A stretch of 15,584 bases of DNA, from assembly GCA_958431945.1 (NCBI GenBank), contig CAUASQ010000026.1, forward strand, positions 1 to 15,584, read 5' to 3'. Of the stretch, positions 5,735 through 14,008 are shown piece by piece (the stretch's first letter is position 1; the number at the start of each line of letters is the position of its first letter). A program made the position numbers and the translations under genes. The DNA comes from an uncultured Collinsella sp. GTDB lineage: Bacteria; Actinomycetota; Coriobacteriia; Coriobacteriales; Coriobacteriaceae. The notes beneath the pieces are model-generated. The model did no database searches. It saw nothing but the letters and a program-made list of their open reading frames with translations, and was not told the DNA's origin.

Positions 5735-8700
5735 ATGCTCATTCACCGTATAGCCGCGCAGCTCTACACTGCCGAGGCCTTGCAGGCCGTCGAGGCCGGG
5801 CTCGATGCTGGCGAGGACGTGACGCTGGCTGTGTCGCAGTCGGGCCGCACGCTTATGGCGGCCGCCCAGTTTGCGCGCCGTCCGCGCCCGACGGTCTATA
5901 TCGTGAGCGGCGAGGATGCGGCCGATCGCGCCGCGCGTAGCCTTGCCGCTTATGTGGGCCTGGCACACGTGTGCCGTTTTCCTGAGCGCAAGGACTATCC
6001 GTGGCGCGAGCAGGCGCCGGACGACGCCGTGGTGGCGCAGCGCTGCGAGGCTCTGGGGCGCATCGTGCGCGGGGACAACTGCATCATGGTCGCCTCGGCT
6101 CGCGCGCTGCTGCGCTGCGTGCCGCCGGTCGAGAGCCGCTACTGGGAGTCCACTACTTTTGCGGTGGGCGAGGAGATTCCCTTTGACGAGGTGCCGCAGC
6201 GCTTGGTGGGCATGGGCTACACCAATGCCGGCGCCGCCGATGCGCCCGGCTTGTTTCGCGTTCACGGCGACACCGTCGAGGTGTTCCCCGCACAGGAAAA
6301 GGCACCCGTGCGCATCGAGTTCTTCGGCGACGAGATTGACCGCATCCGCCGCATGGTGAGCTCCACGGGGCAGACCATCGGCAACGAGGACAGCATCGAA
6401 ATCTTTCCCTGCCGCGAACTGGCACTCACCGACGAGGCCGTCCACAACATGCATGTGGCGCTCTATCGCGCCAGCCAGGATGACAGCAAACTGGCGGCGC
6501 TGCTCGAGATGGTGGATGCGCGCATCGTCACGCCCGAGCTCGACCGCTTTTTGCCGGTGATGTACGGCCAGACCGTAAGCCCGTTGGCGCACGTGAGCGG
6601 CAAGGCGCTCGTGGTTCTGTCCGAGCCGCGCTCGCTGTTCGACGACTGCCTGCGCGCCTACGAGGATATCGAGGCGCGTGCCGGCGAGGCAGGGATTGAC
6701 CGCCTGGATGGTCTGTACGTGCGCGCTCAACAGCTCGATTTTGGTGCCCAGCAGCGCTTGAACTACGTAAGCCTCATCCGTGCCGGCGGTGCGGTGACGG
6801 CCGAGCTCAAGATTGAGCAGCCTGCTATCGCAGGCTCGGACAACCGTTTTATGACGCGCGTTCAGGAAGTCGTGGGCAAGCGCTATGCCTGCGTGTTTGC
6901 CATTCCCGACCGCGGCGCGCGCGAGTCGATGGAGCTCACCTTTGGCGACGAGGGCATTACCTTTGAGGAATCGCTGACGGCCGCGCCCGAAAACGCCGGC
7001 GTCATTGGCGAGCGCGTGCGCGTGGCGGCGGCAGATTCTGCCGATCGTGCTGCCCGTCAGGATGCTCATGCTGCAATTCGCGAGCGTAAGGCTGACGCGC
7101 TCAACGCCCGCTCGCTCGAGGCGGGCGCGGCCCAGGCTGCCGCCGGTGCTGCCGTGCCCACTATCTCGCGCGGACGCGTGACCTTTGTCGATGCCGCCCT
7201 GCCGCAGGGCGTGGTGGTGCCCGATGCCAACCTGGCCGTGTTCTCGATCGCCGACCTCAACGCCCGTATGGATGCCAACCGCGCGCGCAGCCGCCGCAAG
7301 GTGGACATTACGCAGATCACGTTTCCGTTTAAGCCGGGCGACTACGTGGTGCACGCCACTCACGGCATCGCGCTCTTTAGCGAGATCGCGCGCCAGGAAG
7401 TGGGCGGCAAGGAGCGCGACTACTTTTTGCTGGAATATGCCGACGGCGACAAGCTCTACGTGCCGCTCGAGCAGGTCGACCGCATCACGCGCTATGTTGG
7501 CCCCGACGGCGACAAGCCGCGCCTGACCAGGCTCAACACCGCCGACTGGACGCGGGCTACCAACAAGGCGCGCAAGAATGCCAAAAAGCTGGCGTTTGAC
7601 CTGGTCGACCTGTATACACGCCGCTCGTCGATTACCGGTATCGCCTGCCCGCCCGACACGCCCGAGCAGATCGAGATGGAGGAGAGCTTTCCCTACGACG
7701 AGACGCGCGACCAGCTGGAGGCTATTGCCGACATCAAGGCCGACATGGAAGCGCCCAAGCCCATGGACCGCCTGCTGTGCGGCGACGTGGGCTTTGGCAA
7801 GACCGAGGTTGCCCTGCGCGCGGCGTTTAAGTGCGTGGACTCCGGCCGCCAGGTCATGGTGCTCTGCCCCACGACCATTCTGGCCCAGCAGCACTATGAG
7901 ACGTTCTTTGAGCGCTTTGCCCCGTTTGGCCTCGAGGTCGAAGTGCTCAGCCGCTTCCGCACCCCGGCGCAGCAAAAGCGCGCGCTTAAGGCGTTTGCCG
8001 AGGGCACGATCGACGTGCTCATCGGCACGCACCGCTTGCTTTCTGCCGACGTGAACCCCAAGAACCTGGGCATGGTGATCATCGACGAGGAGCAGCGCTT
8101 TGGTGTGCAGCACAAGGAGCAGCTCAAGAACCTGCGCGAGCAAATCGACGTGCTCACGCTTTCGGCAACGCCTATTCCGCGAACCATGCAGATGGCCACG
8201 AGCGGCGTGCGCGACATGAGCCTGATCACCACACCGCCGACCGGGCGTCGTCCCGTGATCGTGCACGTGGGGGAGTACGACCCCGATGTGGTGAGCGCGG
8301 CGATTCGCCTGGAGGTGGGCCGCGGCGGCCAGGTGTACTACGTGTCCAACCGCGTTAAGACCATCGATGACGCCGTGGCGCGCGTGCATGAGGCCGCGCC
8401 CGAGGCGCGCGTGGGCGTGGCACACGGCAAGATGAGCCCGCGCGAGGTCGAGGACGTGATGATTGAGTTCGCGACCAAAAAGATCGATGTGCTCATCGCC
8501 ACGACCATCGTGGAGAGCGGCATCGACAACGCAACGGCCAACACGCTGATCATCGAGGACTCGCAGCGCCTTGGCCTGGCACAGCTCTACCAGCTCAAGG
8601 GCCGTGTGGGCCGTTCTGCCACGCAGGCATACGCGTACTTTATGTTCCCCGGCGAGCTGCCGCTCACCGAGGAGGCGACGGCGCGCCTGACCGCACTGTC

Positions 8701-9367
8701 CGAGTTCCAAGACCTGGGCAGCGGCATGCGCATTGCCATGCGCGACCTGGAGATTCGCGGCGCCGGCTCGCTTATGGGGGCCGAGCAGCACGGCAACCTG
8801 TCGAGCGTGGGCTTTGACCTGTTTACGCAGATGCTGGGCCAGGCTGTGGCCGAGGCGCGCGGCGATGACGACGCCGGCGTGGAAGCGGCGAGCGTGGGTA
8901 TTAATCTGCCGGCCGACTACTTCTTGTCCGAGGAGTACCTGCCGGCGGTGGACCAGCGCGTGCTCGTGTACCGCAAGCTCGCAGCGGCCGAGGACCTGGA
9001 GAGCATCGATGAGGTGCAGGAAGAGACCGAGGCCGCGCATGGCGAGCTGCCGTTGGCAGGACTCAACCTGTTCAATCGCGCACGAATCCGCATTCGCGGC
9101 GAGCGCCTGGGGCTCGAGAGCGTCACGCTCAGCGGCGGTCGCATCACGTTTTTGGGCGTCGACGTGCCCAAGAAGGTGGCCTTTGAGCTAAAGACCCGCT
9201 ATGGCGCGGTGAACTTCCCCAAGAGCCGCAAACTGTCGGTGCCCTACAAGGCGGGCGCCGGCGCGGGCAGCGGCCTGGGTCGCGGTCTCGACGCCAACGA
9301 CGGTACCGGCCCCGTGGCCGCGGCACTCATGCTGTTGCAGCAGTTGGGTGCGAGCGACGACGACTAA
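5735..9367 (+). CDS. mfd: Transcription-repair coupling factor Mfd
   Basis: 1210 residues, slightly longer than E. coli Mfd (1148). Mfd pushes RNA polymerase off DNA lesions using ATP and recruits UvrA for nucleotide excision repair; it is cytoplasmic and DNA-bound. The N-terminal part is UvrB-like with a degenerate ATP site. The RNA-polymerase-interaction (CarD/CdnL-like) domain begins near residue 528 (PFKPGDYVVHATHG) and runs to about 590. Helicase motifs follow: Walker A GDVGFGKTE (683-691), DEEQ (784-787), SATPIPRTMQM, and motifs V-VI with ESGIDN and QLKGRVGRS (953-961). The TRCF C-terminal domain (about 1060-1160) starts at ADYFLSEEYLP. ATG 5735 is chosen because GGAGGA (5724-5729) precedes it by 5 nt. 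No truncation or frameshift is seen. A PAP2 gene starts 56 nt downstream. Confidence 0.98.
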   Translation: MLIHRIAAQLYTAEALQAVEAGLDAGEDVTLAVSQSGRTLMAAAQFARRPRPTVYIVSGEDAADRAARSLAAYVGLAHVCRFPERKDYPWREQAPDDAVVAQRCEALGRIVRGDNCIMVASARALLRCVPPVESRYWESTTFAVGEEIPFDEVPQRLVGMGYTNAGAADAPGLFRVHGDTVEVFPAQEKAPVRIEFFGDEIDRIRRMVSSTGQTIGNEDSIEIFPCRELALTDEAVHNMHVALYRASQDDSKLAALLEMVDARIVTPELDRFLPVMYGQTVSPLAHVSGKALVVLSEPRSLFDDCLRAYEDIEARAGEAGIDRLDGLYVRAQQLDFGAQQRLNYVSLIRAGGAVTAELKIEQPAIAGSDNRFMTRVQEVVGKRYACVFAIPDRGARESMELTFGDEGITFEESLTAAPENAGVIGERVRVAAADSADRAARQDAHAAIRERKADALNARSLEAGAAQAAAGAAVPTISRGRVTFVDAALPQGVVVPDANLAVFSIADLNARMDANRARSRRKVDITQITFPFKPGDYVVHATHGIALFSEIARQEVGGKERDYFLLEYADGDKLYVPLEQVDRITRYVGPDGDKPRLTRLNTADWTRATNKARKNAKKLAFDLVDLYTRRSSITGIACPPDTPEQIEMEESFPYDETRDQLEAIADIKADMEAPKPMDRLLCGDVGFGKTEVALRAAFKCVDSGRQVMVLCPTTILAQQHYETFFERFAPFGLEVEVLSRFRTPAQQKRALKAFAEGTIDVLIGTHRLLSADVNPKNLGMVIIDEEQRFGVQHKEQLKNLREQIDVLTLSATPIPRTMQMATSGVRDMSLITTPPTGRRPVIVHVGEYDPDVVSAAIRLEVGRGGQVYYVSNRVKTIDDAVARVHEAAPEARVGVAHGKMSPREVEDVMIEFATKKIDVLIATTIVESGIDNATANTLIIEDSQRLGLAQLYQLKGRVGRSATQAYAYFMFPGELPLTEEATARLTALSEFQDLGSGMRIAMRDLEIRGAGSLMGAEQHGNLSSVGFDLFTQMLGQAVAEARGDDDAGVEAASVGINLPADYFLSEEYLPAVDQRVLVYRKLAAAEDLESIDEVQEETEAAHGELPLAGLNLFNRARIRIRGERLGLESVTLSGGRITFLGVDVPKKVAFELKTRYGAVNFPKSRKLSVPYKAGAGAGSGLGRGLDANDGTGPVAAALMLLQQLGASDDD

Positions 9368-9371
9368 CGGG

Positions 9372-9409
9372 TCGACGCTGCAAACGCCCCATTTGGGCAC
9401 TCTGGTTCC
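9372..9409. repeat. Intergenic element similar to 14009-14046
   Basis: Ungapped comparison of these 38 bases with 14009-14046 gives 26 matches, including CGACGCTGC and CATTTGG. Both copies lie just after a stop codon and can fold into small hairpins around ATTT. This is possibly a dispersed REP-like element; two copies alone do not prove it. Confidence 0.35.
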
Positions 9410-9423
9410 ATCGAAAGGAAAGC

Positions 9424-10287
9424 ATGTTCGGATACATCTATAAGAAAGACGTCGCCATTATCGCGGTTGTCCTGTGTCTTTGTCTGGGCGTGGGCAGTTT
9501 CTTCGACTATCAGATTTCGAGCGCGCTGTTCAACATCGGCAGCATGTACGGTCGCTTTGTCGAGGCGGCCGGCGAGCTGCCGTTCGAGCTGACGGCGAGC
9601 ATCGCGGGCGTTATGCTCGTGCGCTCGGCACGCCCCGATTCCAGGGGGAGCAAATGGCTCGCTGCGCTGGGCGTTTTGATCAACGTGGGTCTGGTCGGCT
9701 ACGAGATTATCGGATCGCTGCGCGTCGGCGGCAAGCTCATCGCGTTTCAGCTGGTGCTGACGTTTGTGCTGGTCATTGCGGTTAACGTTATTGCCTATCG
9801 CCTTACGCGCGACACCGCGCCCGACGAGCTCACGCGCTGGGCGTTGATGGTACTTGCCGTGTGGGTCGCTCAGGCCATTATCCTCAACGTGATCGTCAAG
9901 CCGCTGTGGTCGCGCCCGCGCATGCGCGTGATCGAGGTCACGCCGGGGCTCAATTTTCAGCCGTGGTGGGTAATCGGCAATCCCGACAAGTGGACCTATA
10001 TCGCCGCCGGCGTGATCAAGGACGGGTTCAAGTCGTTCGCGAGCGGGCACACCGCGCATGCGGCGATCGGCCTTATGCTTGCCGGGCTTCCCGCGGCAGC
10101 CTTTACGGAAAAGCCTTCGCGTCGCCGCGTGATCTTTTGGGCTGCGGCTGTGGTCGCGGCGCTCGTCGCCTTTGGTCGCATCGTGATTGGAGCACACTTT
10201 TTGAGCGACGTGAGCTGCGGTTTTGCCCTGGTACTGGCACTTGAATGTCTTGCCGCGCGCATTGCCTATCCCAACGGCGTACAATAG
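9424..10287 (+). CDS. PAP2-superfamily membrane phosphatase
   Basis: 287 residues, mostly hydrophobic, with about six membrane segments and no cleavable signal peptide evident. The three-part PAP2 active site is visible: K159-x4-RP (KPLWSRP), SFASGHT with Ser207-Gly208-His209, and GRIVIGAHFLSD with Arg252, His258 and Asp262. Enzymes of this family remove phosphate from membrane lipids such as undecaprenyl pyrophosphate, phosphatidic acid or phosphatidylglycerophosphate, at the outer face of the membrane. Which substrate applies here cannot be told. The first motif is shorter than the textbook KX6RP, which is common in divergent members. AAGGA (9415-9419) precedes ATG 9424. It is 56 nt behind mfd and 45 nt before the aldolase gene, so the three may be co-transcribed; no clear terminator intervenes. 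Confidence 0.9.
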   Translation: MFGYIYKKDVAIIAVVLCLCLGVGSFFDYQISSALFNIGSMYGRFVEAAGELPFELTASIAGVMLVRSARPDSRGSKWLAALGVLINVGLVGYEIIGSLRVGGKLIAFQLVLTFVLVIAVNVIAYRLTRDTAPDELTRWALMVLAVWVAQAIILNVIVKPLWSRPRMRVIEVTPGLNFQPWWVIGNPDKWTYIAAGVIKDGFKSFASGHTAHAAIGLMLAGLPAAAFTEKPSRRRVIFWAAAVVAALVAFGRIVIGAHFLSDVSCGFALVLALECLAARIAYPNGVQ

Positions 10288-10332
10288 CCCCGTTTGAATC
10301 ATCGGGTCCGTGCCCGGCTAGAGAGGATTGCC

Positions 10333-11358
10333 ATGCTCGCGTTTAACAACGACTATTCCCACGGTGCACATCCGGCAGTGCTGCAGGCGCTCGTCGACAC
10401 CAACATGGAGCCGCAGCCCGGCTACGGTACCGATGCACACACCGAGCGTGCCAAGCAGCTTATCCGCGAGGCCTGTCAGGCCCCCGATGCCGACGTGTTT
10501 TTTCTGGTGGGCGGCACGCAGGCCAACGCGACGGTGATCGATATGCTGCTTGCGCCCTACGAGGGCGTCGTTGCTGCCGAGACTGGCCACGTCGCCTGCC
10601 ACGAGGCGGGCGCCATCGAGTTTGGCGGCCACAAGGTGCTCACCATTCCCGGCTACGAGGGCAAGATACACGCCGAGGACCTCGAGAACTATATCCAGGT
10701 GTTCTACGAAAACGAGAGCTACGAGCACACGGTGTTCCCGGGCGCCGTGTACGTGAGCCTGTCGACCGAGTACGGCACGCTGTACTCCAAGGCCGAGCTC
10801 GCGGCGATTCACGCGGTGTGCCAGAAGCGTGAGATTCCGCTATTTGTGGACGGTGCTCGCCTGGCCTATGCGCTGGCGGCCGATGAGTGCGACATTACCC
10901 TGCCCGAGCTGGCGCAGCTGTGTGACGTGTTCTACATCGGCGGCACCAAGTGCGGCGCGCTCTGCGGCGAAGCTGTGGTGTTCTGCGGCATGCACGCCCC
11001 GGCGCACCCCATTCCGCGTATTAAGCAGCACGGCGCGCTGTTGGCCAAGGGCCGCCTGACGGGCGTGCAGTTTGAGGCGCTCTTTACCGACGGCCTATAT
11101 TTTGAGATTGGTCGCCAGGCGATTGAAACCGCGCAGGCGCTTCGTCGCGTGCTGCACGAGCGCGGCTACCAGTTCTTTTTGGAGACGCCCACAAACCAGC
11201 AGTTTGTGATTCTGCCCAACGAGGACATGGCCCGCATTCGCGAGCATGCCTCGATCGAGTACTGGGAAAAGTACGACGAGACCCACACGGTGGTGCGTTT
11301 TTGTACCAGCTGGGCCACGACGCAGGAGGACATCGACGCGCTGGCGGCTGTCCTGTAG
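10333..11358 (+). CDS. Threonine-aldolase-like PLP enzyme (beta-eliminating lyase family)
   Basis: 341 residues, a usual length for low-specificity L-threonine aldolases (LtaE/GLY1 group), which split L-threonine or L-allo-threonine into glycine and acetaldehyde. Visible family marks are the N-terminal NNDYSHGAHPAV, GTQANATV for cofactor phosphate contact, the HVACHEAGAIE segment with a His that would stack on PLP, FVDGAR (Asp173, Arg176), and the Schiff-base lysine K206 in IGGTKCGA. The protein is cytosolic, with no signal or membrane segment. ATG 10333 is preceded at 5 nt by GAGAGGA (10321-10327); an in-frame non-ATG extension to 10294 lacks such a site. A strong terminator follows. Other PLP lyases of the same fold (phenylserine aldolase, beta-eliminating lyases) cannot be excluded. 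Confidence 0.88.
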   Translation: MLAFNNDYSHGAHPAVLQALVDTNMEPQPGYGTDAHTERAKQLIREACQAPDADVFFLVGGTQANATVIDMLLAPYEGVVAAETGHVACHEAGAIEFGGHKVLTIPGYEGKIHAEDLENYIQVFYENESYEHTVFPGAVYVSLSTEYGTLYSKAELAAIHAVCQKREIPLFVDGARLAYALAADECDITLPELAQLCDVFYIGGTKCGALCGEAVVFCGMHAPAHPIPRIKQHGALLAKGRLTGVQFEALFTDGLYFEIGRQAIETAQALRRVLHERGYQFFLETPTNQQFVILPNEDMARIREHASIEYWEKYDETHTVVRFCTSWATTQEDIDALAAVL

Positions 11359-11376
11359 TCTGATGTAATGACGAGG

Positions 11377-11419
11377 GGCCGCCTTGCGCTGGGTTTGGCG
11401 CAGGGCGGCCTTTGCTTTT
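11377..11419 (+). terminator. Intrinsic terminator after the aldolase gene
   Basis: 13-bp stem (11377-11389 with 11398-11410, one G-T pair), 8-nt loop, then TTTGCTTTT. It ends the mfd-PAP2-aldolase stretch only 17 nt before the next start codon. Confidence 0.9.
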
Positions 11420-11435
11420 GAGGGGGAGGGGCTGC

Positions 11436-12026
11436 ATGCCCGAGATGTCCGAGCCGACGATTCGCCTGGCGACGCCCGAAGACGCGCCGGCGTTGCTTGC
11501 CATCTATGAGCCGTATGTGCGCCAGACGGCGATTACCTGCGAATACGAGGTGCCGAGCGTTGAGGAGTTCGCCGGGCGCATCGAGCGCACGCTCAAGCGC
11601 TATCCGTATCTGGTGATGGAGCTGGACGGGCGTCCGGTAGGCTATGCCTACGTGAGTCCGCTTAACAGCCGCGAGGCATACGACTGGTCGGTCGAGACGT
11701 CGATCTACCTGGCGCGCGACGTGCGCCACGGCGGGTTGGGCCGCAAGCTGCACGATGCGCTCAAGCAGTGTCTGATCGCGATGGGCATCACCAACATGTG
11801 CGCGCTCATTGCCGTGCCGCACGACAAGGACGACGAGTACCTGACGCACAACAGTCAGGATTTCCATGCCCATATGGGGTATCGCCTGGTCGGCGCTTTT
11901 GACCGCTGCGCCCAAAAGTTCGGCCGCTGGTACGACATGTGCTGGATGGAGTTGGTCCTAGCCGAGCGCACGCCCAACCAACCCAAGCCAACCTGGTTCC
12001 CCGACCTCCCCAAACCTACCATTTAG
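11436..12026 (+). CDS. GNAT N-acetyltransferase, phosphinothricin acetyltransferase-like
   Basis: 196 residues with one GNAT fold. The acetyl-CoA pyrophosphate-binding motif R-x2-G-x-G/A is present as RHGGLG (97-102). N-terminal TIRLATPEDAPALLAIYEPYV and C-terminal GRWYDMCWMEL are hallmarks of the Pat/YncA (MnaT) subgroup. That group acetylates the amino group of phosphinothricin-like compounds or of amino acids such as methionine derivatives; the natural substrate here is unknown. ATG 11436 follows GGGGGAGGGG (11422-11431) at 5 nt; a second in-frame ATG at 11445 is too far from it. The last 20 or so residues are Pro/Lys-rich and the stop codon lies inside a repeat-like sequence (12023-12047). 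The gene is convergent with the GntR gene, 21 bp away. Confidence 0.88.
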   Translation: MPEMSEPTIRLATPEDAPALLAIYEPYVRQTAITCEYEVPSVEEFAGRIERTLKRYPYLVMELDGRPVGYAYVSPLNSREAYDWSVETSIYLARDVRHGGLGRKLHDALKQCLIAMGITNMCALIAVPHDKDDEYLTHNSQDFHAHMGYRLVGAFDRCAQKFGRWYDMCWMELVLAERTPNQPKPTWFPDLPKPTI

Positions 12027-12040
12027 GGACAGGTTTATTT
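12012..12040. terminator. Weak hairpin between convergent GNAT and GntR genes
   Basis: AAACCT (12012-12017) can pair with AGGTTT (12031-12036), followed by ATTTT on the plus strand. The stem is short and overlaps the GNAT stop. It could serve as the plus-strand terminator; no better one is present in the 21-bp gap. Confidence 0.35.
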
Positions 12041-12047
12041 TGGCAGG

Positions 12048-12770
12048 TTAGCCGATGGGCTCGGTGTATTTGGCGCGGTCGGTGCGCTGGATGCGCTTGG
12101 AGACATGGAGCGGGCGGCCGTCGGTGTCGTAGACGTAGTCGGTGATCAGGATCAGCGCCTGCCCGCGCTCGACGTTGAGCAAAAACGCCTCGTTTTGCGA
12201 GGCGTAGCACACCTCAAAGGTCTTGTGCCCCTGTGCCGGCGCGCGATGGAATTCTTGGCGCAGCGTGGCGTAGAGCGAACCGTTGATATCGCGATCGATG
12301 AGCGCCTCAAAGCTCGGTGGTAAATAGGTGGTCTCCAGGCACAGTGGCGCATCGTCCAGATAACGCAGGCGGACAAGTTTGACGAGCTTGCTGCCCACGG
12401 CGGCGTCAAAGAACTTAGCTATGCTGCCGCCCGCCTTGGTAAAGCCCGAGTCCACCGTGCGCGTGGTGGGCTTCATGCCCTGACCCTGGACCTGCGCCGT
12501 ATAGCTCGAAAACACCAGGTTGTTCTCGTGGAGCGCTGGCGTGTCGGCCACAAAGGCGCCGCGTCCGCGCTCGGTGCGCACCAGGCCCTCGTCAACTAAC
12601 ACCTTAAGGGCATGGCGTACGGTGCTGCGCGACAGTCCCGATTCATCCATGAGTTCCATCTCGGACGGCAGCTTGTCTCCGCGTGCGTAGGTGCCGGAGG
12701 CGATGCGGTCGCGCAGCATGCCCGCCAAGCGCTCGTATTGGGCCAGTTTCTTTTTAGACGAAGCGTTCAT
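12048..12770 (-). CDS. GntR-family regulator with UTRA effector domain (HutC/FrlR type)
   Basis: 240 residues, the normal length for the HutC subfamily. Residues about 12-75 form the winged helix-turn-helix (YERLAGMLRDRI, GDKLPSEMELMDESGLSRST, LVDEGLVRTERGRGAFVA). The rest (about 95-235) is a UTRA small-molecule sensor, with DAPLCLETTYLPP and GRPLHVSKRIQRTDR near its end. Such proteins repress divergently placed catabolic genes and release DNA when a sugar phosphate or similar effector binds. Here the target is most likely the FrlB-like gene starting 206 bp away. TGTAT half-sites begin 11 nt upstream of its own ATG, so autoregulation is probable. The ribosome site before ATG 12770 is weak (AGGTTGAT). 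The effector is inferred, not shown. Confidence 0.92.
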   Translation of the reverse strand: MNASSKKKLAQYERLAGMLRDRIASGTYARGDKLPSEMELMDESGLSRSTVRHALKVLVDEGLVRTERGRGAFVADTPALHENNLVFSSYTAQVQGQGMKPTTRTVDSGFTKAGGSIAKFFDAAVGSKLVKLVRLRYLDDAPLCLETTYLPPSFEALIDRDINGSLYATLRQEFHRAPAQGHKTFEVCYASQNEAFLLNVERGQALILITDYVYDTDGRPLHVSKRIQRTDRAKYTEPIG

Positions 12771-12780
12771 GCGATCAACC

Positions 12781-12796
12781 TGTATCTAACCTGTAT
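12781..12796. promoter_or_regulatory. Operator candidate: tandem TGTAT half-sites next to the GntR gene
   Basis: TGTAT at 12781-12785 and 12792-12796, 11 bp apart, form TGTATCTAAC-C-TGTAT, closely matching 12920-12935 on the far side of the region. It lies 11 nt from the regulator's start codon, where binding would block its expression. Confidence 0.55.
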
Positions 12797-12813
12797 GCGA
12801 ATCTAATTGAGCA

Positions 12814-12826
12814 TGTATCCAATACA
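12814..12826. promoter_or_regulatory. Palindromic operator candidate TGTAT-CCA-ATACA
   Basis: A 13-bp inverted repeat made of the same half-site (12814-12818 and 12822-12826), fitting a dimeric winged-HTH protein. It lies 44-56 nt upstream of the GntR start codon, likely over its promoter. Confidence 0.5.
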
Positions 12827-12890
12827 ATAACAAAACCGCTGGTAGCTAGTCATCGAAAACCGCATCAGCAAAATTTCTAAGACAAATATA

Positions 12891-12937
12891 GCATACAACT
12901 AGTCGACATTACCAAAACATGTATGTAACTTGTATGC
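12891..12937. promoter_or_regulatory. Operator/promoter region of the FrlB-like gene
   Basis: It holds an inverted half-site GCATACAA (12891-12898), then tandem TGTAT at 12920-12924 and 12931-12935 (TGTATGTAAC-T-TGTATGC). A -35-like TCGACA sits at 12903-12908, but no good -10 lies at the right spacing. The tandem pair starts 57 nt before the ATG at 12977. Confidence 0.5.
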
Positions 12938-12976
12938 CTGTGATGAGCATCAAATGAGAAGAAAGGCTGATGCACG

Positions 12977-13969
12977 ATGACTACTCAGGAACAGGTTAAG
13001 GATGTCGTCTCTCAGGTTTTGGATGACAAGGCAGACAAGGGCGGCATCAAGCGCGTCGTGTGGATTGGCGCCGGCGGATCCAACGGCGGCAACTATCCTG
13101 CCCAGTACTTTATGGAGCACGAGGCCACGCAGGTCGTGAGCTCCAGCTACACCAGCAACGAGTTCGTGCACGCAACCCCTGCCTACGTCAACGAGAACAC
13201 CCTGGCCGTCGTCGTGTCCATGCGCGGCACCAAGGAGACCATCGTCGCCGCCCAGGTCGCCAAGGACCACGGCGCCAGCACCATCGCAATCTATGTTGAC
13301 GAGTCCGGCCTCACCGAGGTTTGTGACTACAAGATCCAGTATGACAGCCTGGCCGTCGACGAGTCCTGCATGGGCCGTACCAACTCCGCCGTCGTGACCA
13401 TGATCGCCATGGAGCTTACGCAGCAGACCGAGGGCTATGCCGAGTACGAGACCGCTATGGCCGCTTTCGACCTGGTCGACCCCATCTATCGCAAGGCCGT
13501 CGAGTACACCCGTCCGCTCGCTGCCAAGTGGGCCGAGCAGAACGCCGACAAGCCCTGCATCAACGTGATGGCTCAGGGTCCGCTCTTTGGTGCCGCCTAC
13601 GTCTTTAGCATCTGCAACGTGCAGGAGATGCTGCAGATCGACTCCTGCACCATCAACACCTGCGACTTCTTCCACGGCCCCTTCGAGATCCTGGACAAGC
13701 GCACCTCGCTGTTCCAGCTCATCAGCGTCGGCCGCAGCCGCTGCAACGACGAGCGCGGCATCCGCTTCGTCAACCAGTACGGTGGCGAGCGCGTCTATCA
13801 GCTCGACGCCAAGGAGCTCGGCCTCAACGACATCAAGGACAGCGTGAGCGAGTACTTCAACCACCTGATTTTTGCCCCGATTCTCAACAACGTGTATATG
13901 CGCGCTCTCTCTGCTGTCACCCACAAGGACTACATGACGCGCCGCTACATGTGGAAGTTGGACTACTAG
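12977..13969 (+). CDS. SIS-domain sugar-phosphate deglycase/isomerase, FrlB (fructoselysine-6-phosphate deglycase)-like
   Basis: 330 residues with two SIS subdomains and no glutaminase domain. The first has VVWIGAGGSNGGN and VVSMRGTKETIVAAQVAKDHGAS; the second has the HGPFEIL motif (FrlB has HGPLEIV at the same place), DERGIRFVNQYGG and a C-terminus RRYMWKLDY, close to the RRYYGGLVEY of E. coli FrlB as I recall it. FrlB-type enzymes split fructoselysine- or glucoselysine-6-phosphate into lysine and glucose-6-phosphate. The divergent HutC-type regulator supports this catabolic role. No Amadori kinase or dedicated uptake gene is adjacent, so substrate phosphorylation must occur elsewhere, for example by a PTS. 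GlmS-like or other phosphosugar isomerase activity is the alternative. GAAAGG (12961-12966) lies 10 nt before ATG 12977. Confidence 0.82.
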   Translation: MTTQEQVKDVVSQVLDDKADKGGIKRVVWIGAGGSNGGNYPAQYFMEHEATQVVSSSYTSNEFVHATPAYVNENTLAVVVSMRGTKETIVAAQVAKDHGASTIAIYVDESGLTEVCDYKIQYDSLAVDESCMGRTNSAVVTMIAMELTQQTEGYAEYETAMAAFDLVDPIYRKAVEYTRPLAAKWAEQNADKPCINVMAQGPLFGAAYVFSICNVQEMLQIDSCTINTCDFFHGPFEILDKRTSLFQLISVGRSRCNDERGIRFVNQYGGERVYQLDAKELGLNDIKDSVSEYFNHLIFAPILNNVYMRALSAVTHKDYMTRRYMWKLDY

Positions 13970-13977
13970 GGGATATT

Positions 13978-14006
13978 GGTTCCGCCGTTCTACCGAACGG
14001 CGGACC
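13978..14006 (+). other. Stable GC-rich hairpin just after the deglycase stop
   Basis: Ten base pairs (13981-13990 with 13995-14004) around a TACC tetraloop, extended by GG/CC across a one-base bulge. It has no T-run, so it is not a classic terminator. It may protect the mRNA 3' end, as stable hairpins do. Confidence 0.55.
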
Positions 14007-14008
14007 GG

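Noticed and set aside
5582..9040. A 1152-codon open frame on the minus strand opposite mfd
   Set aside because: Its product is a low-complexity His/Arg/Ala/Leu/Gly-rich string without domains or ribosome site, while the plus strand encodes a complete Mfd. It is a by-product of GC-rich codon use.
10265..10290. TACAAT as a -10 box for the aldolase gene
   Set aside because: No -35 at acceptable spacing, and the hexamer is part of the PAP2 C-terminal codons; co-transcription is as likely.
9364..10302. Long minus-strand frame opposite the PAP2 gene
   Set aside because: Compositionally biased shadow; the plus-strand frame has all PAP2 active-site motifs.
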